Source of the DNA: Melieria omissa
Lineage: Eukaryota > Arthropoda > Insecta > Diptera > Ulidiidae
DNA: 64,000 bases
Reading direction: 5' to 3'
Assembly: GCA_963971225.1 (NCBI GenBank)
Contig: CAXARI010000158.1
Coordinates: forward strand, 248,001-312,000
Positions 23,401 through 35,698 of this stretch are shown one piece after another. Numbering within the stretch: position 1 is the first letter of the stretch; each line of letters starts with the position of its first letter. The notes under the pieces are model-generated. The model had not been told where the DNA came from, ran no database searches, and saw only the letters and a program-made list of their open reading frames with translations. The position numbers were made by a program, and so were the translations under genes.

Positions 23401-26400
23401 CCCCACACGTGTTGCTTCGTTGCTGTCACAACAACGACTGATTGAAAGAATGCACCTCTGATCTATATAATCAATCAAATGCTTGTGGAACCTAAGTACG
23501 CACAATCACTTTAATCAAAATGGCGTCAAAATTAAGCCAGAGTGACCACCTTTCACCAATTTGGTAAATAAAAAAATATCCCCCCGGCAGCATGATCGAA
23601 ATTATGGCTGTTAAATCTCGACCCGTTAACGGATTTTAATAATATTATGCCTTATTATTTATGCTAGACTCGTATGCTTTCTATAATGGTATCAATCATC
23701 CTTCTATACCCCAAGGTTCGAAAGCAAATCGATTTGGAACGGTGACTTTGAAAAAATTGCTACTTGGGTGCAACCACTAAAATGCTTGTCAACACCAAAT
23801 GCATAAGTGCATATTAATAATTGACCCCTTAAAATTTAGCCAGAGTCTTATGCTTTCTATATTGGTCCCTACCTTTTCATTATCCTTCAGGAATAATGAG
23901 CATATCGATGCGCAAGATAACATTGAAAAACTGCCTATTACAAAATACACACTCACCACTAAAGTGCTTATAGATTCCAAACGGTATGGGTTACGTTAAT
24001 AAAAAACCCCTTAAAATGTAGCTAGAGATTGCAGCTTTATCAAATTGAATCAATAATTTGATTACTATTCGGCAATCATGAACAGATCGATGCGCAAGAG
24101 TGACATTAAATGGCTGCCTACTGCAAAATCGATAAAATGCTTGTAAAATATGATGATTCTAGGTTTATAGAAAAAATAATAACCTTAAAACCTAGCTGGA
24201 GTTTTGAGTTTTCATAAATGGGGTCAATCTTCTCGCTATCTCAGATAATGCAGGAGAATTTCGTTGTGGAAAAGTGATATCGACCACATGATACATCTAT
24301 ATCAGGGGTGCCCAAAATATTGTTATGGAAAAGCAAAAACCAATACATGTAAAATTGACCAAAAAAATGCAAACAAATTATTTAATTAATTGAATTAGTT
24401 GAAAGCACATTGTGCATTTCGCTTGACCCTTAAAATTATAAGTGAAAAAAATATAATGTATATAATGTATAACGCCAACACAAAAACTACAACAATAAAA
24501 GCATCTAATTTTTTTTCATACATACAATTTCTTGAGGCAACAAAACAAAAATCCGCGCAGCCCCACACGTGTTGCTTTGTTGCTGTCACAACAACGACTG
24601 ATTGAAAGAATGCACCTCTGATCTATATAATCAATCAAATGCTTGTGGAACCTAAGTACGCACAATCACTTTAATCAAAATGGCGTCCAAATTAAGCCAG
24701 AGTGACCACCTTTCACCAATTTGGTAAATAAAAAAAATATCCCACCGCCAGCATGATCGAAATTATGGCTGTTAAATCTCGACCCGTTAACGGATTTTAA
24801 TAATATTATGCCTTATTATTTAGCTAGACTCGTATGCTTTCTATAATGGTATCAATCATCCTTCTATACCCCAAGGTTCGAAAGCAAATCGATTTGGAAC
24901 GGTGACTTTGAAAAAATTGCTACTTGGGTGCAACCACTAAAATGCTTGTCAACACCAAATGCATAAGTGCATATTAATAATTGACCCCTTAAAATTTAGC
25001 CAGAGTCTTATGCTTTCTATATTGGTCCCTAACTTTTCATTATCCTTCAGGAATAATGAGCATATCGATGCGCAAAGATAACATTGAAAAACTGCCTATT
25101 ACAAAATACACACTCACCACTAAAGTGCTTATAGATTCCAAACGGTATGGGTTACGTTAATAAAAAACCCCTTAAAATGTAGCTAGAGAATGCAGCTTTA
25201 TCAAATTAAATCAATAATTTGATTACTATTCGGCAATCATGAACAGATCGATGCGCAAGAGTGACATTAAATGGCTGCCTACTGCAAAATCGATAAAATG
25301 CTTGTAAAATATGATGATTCTAGGTTTATAGAAAAAATATCAACCTTAAAACCTAGCTGGAGTTTTGAGCTTTCATAAATGGGGTCAATCTTCTCGCTAT
25401 CTCAAATAATGCAGGAGAATTTCGTTGTGGAAAAGTGATATCGACCACATGATACATCTATATCAGGGGTGCCCAAAATCTTCTTATGGAAAAGCAAAAA
25501 CCAATACATTTAAAGTTGACCAAAAAAATGCAAACAAATTATGTAGTTAATTGAATTAGTTGAAAGCACATTGTGCATTTCGCTTGACCCTTAAAATTAT
25601 AAGTGAAAAAAATATAATGTTCCCATTTGTCATTGCCGAAAGGCCAACCAATCGCCAACACAAAAAAGCATACACACAAAAACTACAACAACAAAAGCAT
25701 CTAATTTGTTTTCATACATACAATCTCTTGAGGCAACAAAACAAAAATCCGCGCAGGCCCCACACGTGTTGCTTCGTTGCTGTCACAACAACGACTGATT
25801 GAAAGAATACACCTCTGATCTATATAACCAATCAAATGCTTGTGGAACCTAAGTACGCACAATCACTTTAATCAAAATGGCGTCAAAATTAAGCCAGAGT
25901 GACCACCTTTCACCAATTTGGTAAATAAAAAAAATATCCCACCGCCAGCATGATCGAAATTATGGCTGTTAAATCTCGACCCGTTAACGGATTTTAATAA
26001 TATTATGCCTTATTATTTAGCTAGACTCGTATGCTTTCTATAATGGTATCAATCATCCTTCTATACCCCAAGGTTCGAAAGCAAATCGATTTGGAACGGT
26101 GACTTTGAAAAAATTGCTACTTGGGTGCAACCACTAAAATGCTTGTCAACACCAAATGCATAAGTGCATATTAATAATTGACCCCTTAAAATTTAGCCAG
26201 AGTCTTATGCTTTCTATATTGGTCCCTACCTTTTCATTATCCTTCAGGAATAATGATCATATCGATGCGCAAGGATAACATTGAAAAACTGCCTATTACA
26301 AAATACACACTCACCACTAAAGTGCTTATAGATTCCAAACGGTACAGGTTACGTTAATAAAAAACCCCTTAAAATGTAGCTAGAGATCGCAGCTTTATCA

Positions 26401-26762
26401 AATTAAATCAATAATTTGATTACTATTCGGCAATCATGAACAGATCGATGCGCAAGAGTGACATTAAATGGCTGCCTACTGCAAAATCGATAAAATGCTT
26501 GTAAAATATGATGATTCTAGGTTTATAGAAAAACTAATAACCTTAAAACCTAGCTGGAGTTTTGAGCTTTCATAAATGGGGTCAATCTTCTCGCTATCTC
26601 AGATAATGCAGGAGAACTTCGTTGTGGAAAAGTGATATCGACCACATGATACATCTATATCAGGGGTGCCCAAAATCTTCTTATGGAAAAGCAAAAACCA
26701 ATACATGTAAAGTTGACCAAAAAAATGCAAACAAATTATGTAGTTTATTGAATTAGTTGAAA

Positions 26763-29110
26763 GCACATTGTGCATTTCGCTTGACCCTTAAAATTATAAG
26801 TGAAAAAAATATAATGTTCCCATTTGTCATTGCCGAAAGGCCAACCAATCGCCAAAACAAAAACTACAACAACAAAAGCATCTAATTTTTTTTCATACAT
26901 AGAATTTCTTGAGGAAACAAAAAAAAAAATCAGCGCAGCCCCCACACGTGTTGCTTCGTTGCTGTCACAACAACGACTGATTGAAAGAATGCACCTCTGA
27001 TCTATATAACCAATCAAATGCTTGTGGAACCTAAGTACGCACAATCACTTTAATCAAAATGGCGTCAAAATTAAGCCAGAGTGACCACCTTTCAATAATT
27101 TGGTAAATAAAAAAAATATCCCACCGGCAGCATGATCGAAATTATGGCTGTTAAATCTCGACCCGTTAACGGATTTTAATATTATTATGCCTTATTATTT
27201 AGCTACACTCGTATGCTTTCTATAATGGTATCAATCATCCTTCTATACCCCAAGGTTCGAAAGCAAATCGATTTGGAACGGTGACTTTGAAAAAATTGCT
27301 ACTTGGGTGCAACCACTAAAATGCTTGTCAACACCAAATGCATAAGTGCATATTAATAATTGACCCCTTAAAATTTAGCCAGAGTCTTATGCTTTCTATA
27401 TTGGTCCCTACCTTTTCATTATCCTTCAGGAATAATGAGCATATCGATGCGCAAGGATAACATTGAAAAACTGCCTATTACAAAATACACACTCACCACT
27501 AAAGTGCTTATAGATTCCAAACGGTATGGGTTACGTTAATAAAAAACCCCTTCAAATGTAGCTAGAGATTGCAGCTTTATCAAATTAAATCAATAATTTG
27601 ATTACTATTAGGCAATCATGAACAGATCGATGCGCAAGAGTGACATTAAATGGCTGCCTACTGCAAAATCGATAAAATGCTTGTAAAATATGATGATTCT
27701 AGGTTTATAGAAAAAATAATAACCTTAAAACCTAGCTGGAGTTTTGAGCTTTCATAAATGGGGTCAATCTTCTCGCTATCTCAGATAATGCAGGAGAATT
27801 TCGTTGTGGAAAAGTGATATCGACCACATGATACATCTATATCAGGGGTGCCCAAAATCTTCTTATGGAAAAGCAAAATCCAATACATGTAAAGTTGCCC
27901 AAAAAAAATGCAAACAAATTATTTAATTAATTAGTTGAAAGCACATTGTGCATTTCGCTTGACCCTTAAAATTATAAGTGAAAAAAATATAATGTTCCCA
28001 TTTGTCATTGCCGAAAGGCCAACCAATCGCCAACACAAAAAAGCATACACACAAAAACTACAACAACAAAAGCATCTAATTTGTTTTCATACATACAATC
28101 TCTTGAGGAAACAAAACAAAAATCCGCGCAGCCCCCACACGTGTTGCTTCGTTGCTGTCACAACAACGACTGATTGAAACAATGCACCTCTGATCTATAT
28201 AACCAATCAATCACTTTAATCAAAATGGCGTCAAAATTAAGCCAGAGTGACCACCTTTCACCAATTTGGTAAATAAAAAAAATATCCCACCGGCAGCATG
28301 ATCGAAATTATGGCTGTTAAATCTCGACCCGTTAACGGATTTTAATAATATTATGCCTTATTATTTAGCTAGACTCGTATGCTTTCTATAATGGTATCAA
28401 TCATCCTTCTATACCCCAAGGTTCGAAAGCAAATCGATTTGGAACGGTGACTTTGAAAAAATTGCTACTTGGGTGCAACCACTAAAATGCTTGTCAACAC
28501 CAAATGCATAAGTGCATATTAATAATTGACCCCTTAAAATTTAGCCAGAGTCTTATGCTTTCTATATTGGTCCCTAACTTTTCATTATCCTTCAGGAATA
28601 ATGAGCATATCGATGCGCAAGGATAACATTGAAAAACTGCCTATTACAAAATACACACTCACCACTAAAGTGCTTATAGATTCCAAACGGTACAGGTTAC
28701 GTTAATAAAAAACCCCTTAAAATGTAGCTAGAGATCGCAGCTTTATCAAATTAAATCAATAATTTGATTACTATTCGGCAATCATGAACAGATCGATGCG
28801 CAAGAGTGACATTAAATGGCTGCCTACTGCAAAATCGATAAAATGCTTGTAAAATATGATGATTCTAGGTTTATAGAAAAACTAATAACCTTAAAACCTA
28901 GCTGGAGTTTTGAGCTTTCATAAATGGGGTCAATCTTCTCGCTATCTCAGATAATGCAGGAGAACTTCGTTGTGGAAAAGTGATATCGACCACATGATAC
29001 ATCTATATCAGGGGTGCCCAAAATCTTCTTATGGAAAAGCAAAAACCAATACATGTAAAGTTGACCAAAAAAATGCAAACAAATTATGTAGTTTATTGAA
29101 TTAGTTAAAA
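26763..29110 (+). repeat. Two-unit block of 2,348 bp, copy 1
   Basis: The first unit (1,178 bp) has a ten-A run before TCAGCGC and AGCTACACTCG. The second (1,170 bp) has the 16-bp insert, GAAACAATGC and a 27-bp deletion in M1. The same pair follows at 29,111. The ten-A run opens long but meaningless frames on the minus strand. Confidence 0.75.
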
Positions 29111-31448
29111 GCACATTGTGCATTTCGCTTGACCCTTAAAATTATAAGTGAAAAAAATATAATGTTCCCATTTGTCATTGCCGAAAGGCCAACCAATCGC
29201 CAAAACAAAAACTACAACAACAAAAGCATCTAATTTTTTTTCATACATAGAATTTCTTGAGGAAACAAAAAAAAAAATCAGCGCAGCCCCCACACGTGTT
29301 GCTTCGTTGCTGTCACAACAACGACTGATTGAAAGAATGCACCTCTGATCTATATAACCAATCAAATGCTTGTGGAACCTAAGTACGCACAATCACTTTA
29401 ATCAAAATGGCGTCAAAATTAAGCCAGAGTGACCACCTTTCAATAATTTGGTAAATAAAAAAAATATCCCACCGGCAGCATGATCGAAATTATGGCTGTT
29501 AAATCTCGACCCGTTAACGGATTTTAATATTATTATGCCTTATTATTTAGCTACACTCGTATGCTTTCTATAATGGTATCAATCATCCTTCTATACCCCA
29601 AGGTTCGAAAGCAAATCGATTTGGAACGGTGACTTTGAAAAAATTGCTACTTGGGTGCAACCACTAAAATGCTTGTCAACACCAAATGCATAAGTGCATA
29701 TTAATAATTGACCCCTTAAAATTTAGCCAGAGTCTTATGCTTTCTATATTGGTCCCTAACTTTTCATTATCCTTCAGGAATAATGAGCATATCGATGCGC
29801 AAGGATAACATTGAAAAACTGCCTATTACAAAATACACACTCACCACTAAAGTGCTTATAGATTCCAAACGGTATGGGTTACGTTAATAAAAAACCCCTT
29901 AAAATGTAGCTAGAGATTGCAGCTTTATCAACTTAAATCAATAATTTGATTACTATTCGGCAATCATGAACAGATCAATGCGCAAGAGTGACATTAAATG
30001 GCTGCCTACTGCAAAATCGATAAAATGCTTGTAAAATATGATGATTCTAGGTTTATAGAAAAAATAATAACCTTAAAACCTAGCTGGAGTTTTGAGCTTT
30101 CATAAATGGGGTCAATCTTCTCGCTATCTCAGATAATGCAGGAGAATTTCGTTGTGGAAAAGTGATATCGACCACATGATACATCTATATCAGGGGTGCC
30201 CAAAATCTTCTTATGGAAAAGCAAAATCCAATACATGTAAAGTTGCCCAAAAAAAATGCAAACAAATTATTTAATTAATTAGTTGAAAGCACATTGTGCA
30301 TTTCGCTTGACCCTTAAAATTATAAGTGAAAAAAATATAATGTTCCCATTTGTCATTGCCGAAAGGCCAACCAATCGCCAACACAAAAAAGCATACACAC
30401 AAAAACTACAACAACAAAAGCATCTAATTTGTTTTCATACATACAATCTCTTGAGGCAACAAAACAAAAATCCGCGCAGCCCCCACACGTGTTGCTTCGT
30501 TGCTGTCACAACAACGACTGATTGAAACAATGCACCTCTGATCTATATAACCAATCAATCACTTTAATCAAAATGGCGTCAAAATTAAGCCAGAGTGACC
30601 ACCTTTCACCAATTTGGTAAATAAAAAAAATATCCCACCGGCAGCATGATCGAAATTATGGCTGTTAAATCTCGACCCGTTAACGGATTTTAATAATATT
30701 ATGCCTTATTATTTAGCTAGACTCGTATGCTTTCTATAATGGTATCAATCATCCTTCTATACCCCAAGGTTCGAAAGCAAATCGATTTGGAACGGTGACT
30801 TTGAAAAAATTGCTACTTGGGTGCAACCACTAAAATGCTTGTCAACACCAAATGCATAAGTGCATATTAATAATTGACCCCTTAAAATTTAGCCAGAGTC
30901 TTATGCTTTCTATATTGGTCCCTAACTTTTCATTATCCTTCAGGAATAATGAGCATATCGATGCGCAAGGATAACATTGAAAAACTGCCTATTACAAAAT
31001 ACACACTCACCACTAAAGTGCTTATAGATTCCAAACGGTATGGGTTACATTAATAAAATACCCCTTAAAATGTAGCTAGAGATTGCAGCTTTATCAAATT
31101 AAATCAATAATTTCATTACTATTCGGCAATCATGAACAATTCGATGCGCAAAAGTGACATTAAATGGCTGCCTACTGCAAAATCGATAAAATGCTTGTAA
31201 AATATGATGATTCTAGGTTTATAGAAAAAATATCAACCTTAAAACCTAGCTGGAGTTTTGAGCTTTCATAAATGGGGTCAATCTTCTCGCTATCTCAAAT
31301 AATGCAGCAGAATTTCGTTGTGGAAAAGTGATATCGACCACATGATACATCTATATTAGGGGTGCCCAAAATATTCTTATGGAAAAGCAAAAACCAATAC
31401 ATGTAAAGTTGCCCAAAAATATGCAAACAAATTATTTAATTAATTGAA
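29111..31448 (+). repeat. Two-unit block, copy 2 (diverging at its end)
   Basis: It repeats the pair at 26,763 with few changes until about 31,050. There markers change to TTACATTAATAAAATACC, TTTCATTACTATTCGG and GAACAATTCGATG, a haplotype also found right of the palindromic element at 34,163. The copy is 2,338 bp. Confidence 0.7.
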
Positions 31449-33456
31449 TTAGTTGAAAGCACATTGTGCATTTCGCTTGACCCTTAAAATTATAAGTGAA
31501 AAAAATATAATGTTCCCATTTGTCATTGCCGAAAGGCCAACCAATCGCCAAAACAAAAACTACAACAACAAAAGCATCTAATTTTTTTTCATACATAGAA
31601 TTTCTTGAGGAAACAAAACAAAAATCCGCGCAGCCCCCACACGTGTTGCTTCGTTGCTGTCACAACAACGACTGATTGAAAGAATGCACCTCTGATCTAT
31701 ATAACCAATCAAATGCTTATGGAACCTAAGTACGCACAATCACTTTAATCAAAATGGCGTCAAAATTAAGCCAGAGTGACCACCTTTCAATAATTTGGTA
31801 AATAAAAAAATATCCCACCGGCAGCATGATCGAAATTATGGCTGTTAAATCTCGACCCGTTAACGGATTTTAATAATATTATGCCTTATTATTTAGCTAG
31901 ACTCGTATGCTTTCTATAATGGTATCAATCATCCTTCTATACCCCAAGGTTCGAAAGCAAATCGATTTGGAACGGTGACTTTGAAAAAATTGCTACTTGG
32001 GTGCAACCACTAAAATGCTTGTCAACACCAAATGCATAAGTGCATATTAATAATTGACCCCTTAAAATTTAGCCAGAGTCTTATGCTTTCTATATTGGTC
32101 CCTACCTTTTCATTATCCTTCAGGAATAATGATCATATCGATGCGCAAGGATAACATTGAAAAACTGCCTATTACAAAATACACACTCACCACTAAAGTG
32201 CTTATAGATTCCAAACGGTACAGGTTACGTTAATAAAAAACCCCTTAAAATGTAGCTAGAGATCGCAGCTTTATCAAATTAAATCAATAATTTGATTACT
32301 ATTCGGCAATCATGAACAGATCGATGCGCAAGAGTGACATTAAATGGCTGCCTACTGCAAAATCGATAAAATGCTTGTAAAATATGATGATTCTAGGTTT
32401 ATAGAAAAACTAATAACCTTAAAACCCAGCTAGAGTTTTGAGCTTTCATAAATGGGGTCAATCTTCTCGCTATCTCAGATAATGCAGGAGAACTTCGTTG
32501 TGGAAAAGTGATATCGACCACATGATACATCTATATCAGGGGTGCCCAAAATCTTCTTATGGAAAAGCAAAAACCAATACATGTAAAGTTGACCAAAAAA
32601 ATGCAAACAAATTATGTAGTTAATTGAATTAGTTGAAAGCACATTGTGCATTTCGCTTGACCCTTAAAATTATAAGTGAAAAAAATATAATGTTCCCATT
32701 TGTCATTGCCGAAAGGCCAACCAATCGCCAAAACAAAAACTACAACAACAAAAGCATCTAATGTTTTTTCATACATAGAATTTCTTGAGGAAACAAAAAA
32801 AAATCAGCGCAGCCCCCACACGTGTTGCTTCGTTGCTGTCACAACAACGACTGATTGAAAGAATGCACCTCTGATCTATATAACCAATTAAATGCTTGTG
32901 GAACCTAAGTACGCACAATCACTTTAATCAAAATGGCGTCAAAATTAAGCCAGAGTGACCACCTTCAATAATTTGGTAAATAAAAAAATATCCCACCGGC
33001 AGCATGATCGAAATTATGGCTGTTAAATCTCGACCCGTTAACGGATTTTAATAATATTATGCCTTATTATTTAGCTAGACTCGTGCGCTTTCTATAATGG
33101 TATCAATCATCCTTCTATACCCCAAGGTTCGAAAGCAAATCGATTTGGAACGGTGACTTTGAAAAAATTGCTACTTGGGTGCAACCACTAAAATGCTTGT
33201 CAACACCAAATGCATAAGTGCATATTAATAATTGACCCCTTAAAATTTAGCCAGAGTCTTATGCTTTCTATATTGGTCCCTAACTTTTCATTATCCTTCA
33301 GGAATAATGAGCATATCGATGCGCAAGGATAAAATTGAAAAACTGCCTATTACAAAATACACACTCACCACTAAAGTGCTTATAGATTCCAAACGGTATG
33401 GGTTACGTTAATAAAAAACCCCTTAAAATGTAGCTAGAGATTGCAGCTTTATCAAA

Positions 33457-33460
33457 TTAA
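33457..33460. repeat. TTAA target-site duplication, left
   Basis: It immediately precedes GGGGGCCG. The matching TTAA is at 34159-34162, and empty units hold a single copy. Confidence 0.9.
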
Positions 33461-33479
33461 GGGGGCCGATACATGTAAA
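33461..33479 (+). repeat. Left terminal inverted repeat of TTAA element
   Basis: The 19 bp GGGGGCCGATACATGTAAA are an exact reverse complement of 34140-34158. Confidence 0.9.
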
Positions 33480-34139
33480 ATGAAGTATTTTTGGAAATTT
33501 TGTTTTTCTCGGGAATATGTTCTACAAAGCCTTTTCAATGTATGGCTAAGAGCGTTTTCCAAAATTCTAATCCCTTCCCAGACAAAACACAGGTAGAAGC
33601 GGCGGCGTCAGGTATAAGCCTGTCGCTTACTCAATCTTTGAGCCCGTTTATCTCGGAACCATGTTTTTCGGTATGGGCTGCGCGATTGCATGAGAACCGC
33701 TCAACCGATCGCGATGAAATTTTAACCACACCTTCGGAAGACTCATCCCTTCGATGTGAACCTACTTGTTTTTACAAATCTGCAAAAATCTCATGTTGGT
33801 GCTTGCAAATTCATCAAAACAGCTGCCCCAAAAATTCAATTTTCTGCCGTTTCCAAAAAAATTACAATTTCTTTACTAAACCAGGTTCACATCGAAGCCA
33901 CAACTGTTTTTTAATTGATTTCCTTTCATTTTTCATTTCAGCCCCATACGAGCAGCGCAATCGCGCAGCGCATCAGATTGGAGGGGGTTTTTTGATCCCA
34001 CACGCCGCCGCCATCTTGGATTCTCGGGTCAAAAAAAAATGGAAAAAGAACCTTTAATTAGTTAATAAAAGATTAAAAACAAAAAAAAATCAATTGCCAA
34101 ATTCCTTATCCCCCAAAAAAATTCTCAAAAAATACACTA

Positions 34140-34158
34140 TTTACATGTATCGGCCCCC
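34140..34158 (-). repeat. Right terminal inverted repeat of TTAA element
   Basis: TTTACATGTATCGGCCCCC, the exact reverse complement of the left terminus. Confidence 0.9.
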
Positions 34159-34162
34159 TTAA
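34159..34162. repeat. TTAA target-site duplication, right
   Basis: It follows CGGCCCCC at the right end of the palindromic element and continues directly into M4 sequence (ATCAATAATTTC). Confidence 0.9.
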
Positions 34163-35698
34163 ATCAATAATTTCATTACTATTCGGCAATCATGAACAAT
34201 TCGATGCGCAAAAGTGACATTAAATGGCTGCCTACTGCAAAATCGATAAAATGCTTGTAAAATATGATGATTCTAGGTTTATAGAAAAAATATCAACCTT
34301 AAAACCTAGCTGGAGTTTTGAGCTTTCATAAATGGGGTCAATCTTCTCGCTATCTCAAATAATGCAGCAGAATTTCGTTGTGGAAAAGTGATATCGACCA
34401 CATGATACATCTATATTAGGGGTGCCCAAAATATTCTTATGGAAAAGCAAAAACCAATACATGTAAAGTTGCCCAAAAATATGCAAACAAATTATTTAAT
34501 TAATTGAATTAGTTGAAAGCACATTGTGCATTTCGCTTGACCCTTAAAATTATAAGTGAAAAAAATATAATGTTCCCATTTGTCATTGCCGAAAGGCCAA
34601 CCAATCGCCAAAACAAAAACTACAACAACAAAAGCATCTAATTTTTTTTCATACATAGAATTTCTTGAGGAAACAAAACAAAAATCCGCGCAGCCCCCAC
34701 ACGTGTTGCTTCGTTGCTGTCACAACAACGACTGATTGAAAGAATGCACCTCTGATCTATATAACCAATCAAATGCTTATGGAACCTAAGTACGCACAAT
34801 CACTTTAATCAAAATGGCGTCAAAATTAAGCCAGAGTGACCACCTTTCAATAATTTGGTAAATAAAAAAATATCCCACCGGCAGCATGATCGAAATTATG
34901 GCTGTTAAATCTCGACCCGTTAACGGATTTTAATAATATTATGCCTTATTATTTAGCTAGACTCGTATGCTTTCTATAATGGTATCAATCATCCTTCTAT
35001 ACCCCAAGGTTCGAAAGCAAATCGATTTGGAACGGTGACTTTGAAAAAATTGCTACTTGGGTGCAACCACTAAAATGCTTGTCAACACCAAATGCATAAG
35101 TGCATATTAATAATTGACCCCTTAAAATTTAGCCAGAGTCTTATGCTTTCTATATTGGTCCTTAACTTTTCATTATCCTTCAGGAATAATGAGCATATCG
35201 ATGCGCAAGGATAACATTGAAAAACTGCCTATTACAAAATACACACTCACCACTAAAGTGCTTATAGATTCCAAACGGTATGGGTTACGTTAATAAAAAA
35301 CCCCTTAAAATGTAGCTAGAGATTGCAGCTTTATCAAATTAAATCAATAATTTGATTACTATTAGGCAATCATGAACAGATCGATGCGCAAGAGTGACAT
35401 TAAATGGCTGCCTACTGCAAAATCGATAAAATGCTTGTAAAATATGATGATTCTAGGTTTATAGAAAAAATAATAACCTTAAAACCTAGCTGGAGTTTTG
35501 AGCTTTCATAAATGGGGTCAATCTTCTCGCTATCTCAAATAATGCAGGAGAATTTCGTTGTGGAAAAGTGATATCGACCACATGATACATCTATATCAGG
35601 GGTGTCCAAAGTCTTCTTATGGAAAAGCAAAAACCAATACATTTAAACTTGCCCAAAAAAATGCAAACAAATTATTTAATTAATTGAATTAGTTGAAA

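Larger units (their letters stand above)
8625..31100 (+). repeat. Inner subfamily region of the array
   Basis: Units here mostly share CACCAATTTGG with an eight-A run, ACAATTTCTTGAGGCAAC, GCCCAAAATCTTC and ACATGTAAAGTTG. The outer units have CAATAATTTGG, AGAATTTCTTGAGGAAAC, GCCCAAAGTCTTC and ACATTTAAAGTTG. The 16-bp hAT-segment insert occurs only in this subfamily and in the tract at 2.1-3.0 kb; I see it in ten units, near 2,420, 9,570, 10,770, 11,965, 15,510, 20,920, 22,120, 25,660, 28,030 and 30,380. It alone creates the recurring 80-codon frame that begins at a TTG. Units here vary more in length and sequence than those on either side. Confidence 0.8.
33461..34158. mobile_element. 698-bp palindromic TTAA-target element (piggyBac-like MITE)
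   Basis: Terminal inverted repeats GGGGGCCGATACATGTAAA are perfect over 19 bp at both ends, with weaker similarity inward for about 25 bp more. The element is bounded on both sides by TTAA, which occurs once at the same point of uninterrupted units (CAAATTAAATC). TTAA duplication is characteristic of piggyBac-type transposition. Two further perfect inverted pairs share a centre near 33,823: 33,677-33,689 with 33,957-33,969, and 33,749-33,763 with 33,883-33,897. The whole element is thus an imperfect foldback. A 188-codon frame crosses it but shows no transposase feature. It is non-autonomous, single-copy in the window and more GC-rich than the satellite. Confidence 0.85.

Noticed and set aside
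26745..27044. 95-99-codon minus-strand frames at 26.7 and 29.1 kb
   Set aside because: They are opened by a ten-A run in the hAT-like segment. They are antisense to repeat sequence and absent from most units.
33491..34057. 188-codon frame inside the TTAA element
   Set aside because: The longest non-transposon-like frame in the window, but it runs through an imperfect palindrome, has no transposase or other recognisable motif, and begins at a non-ATG codon. Chance frame in a GC-richer MITE.
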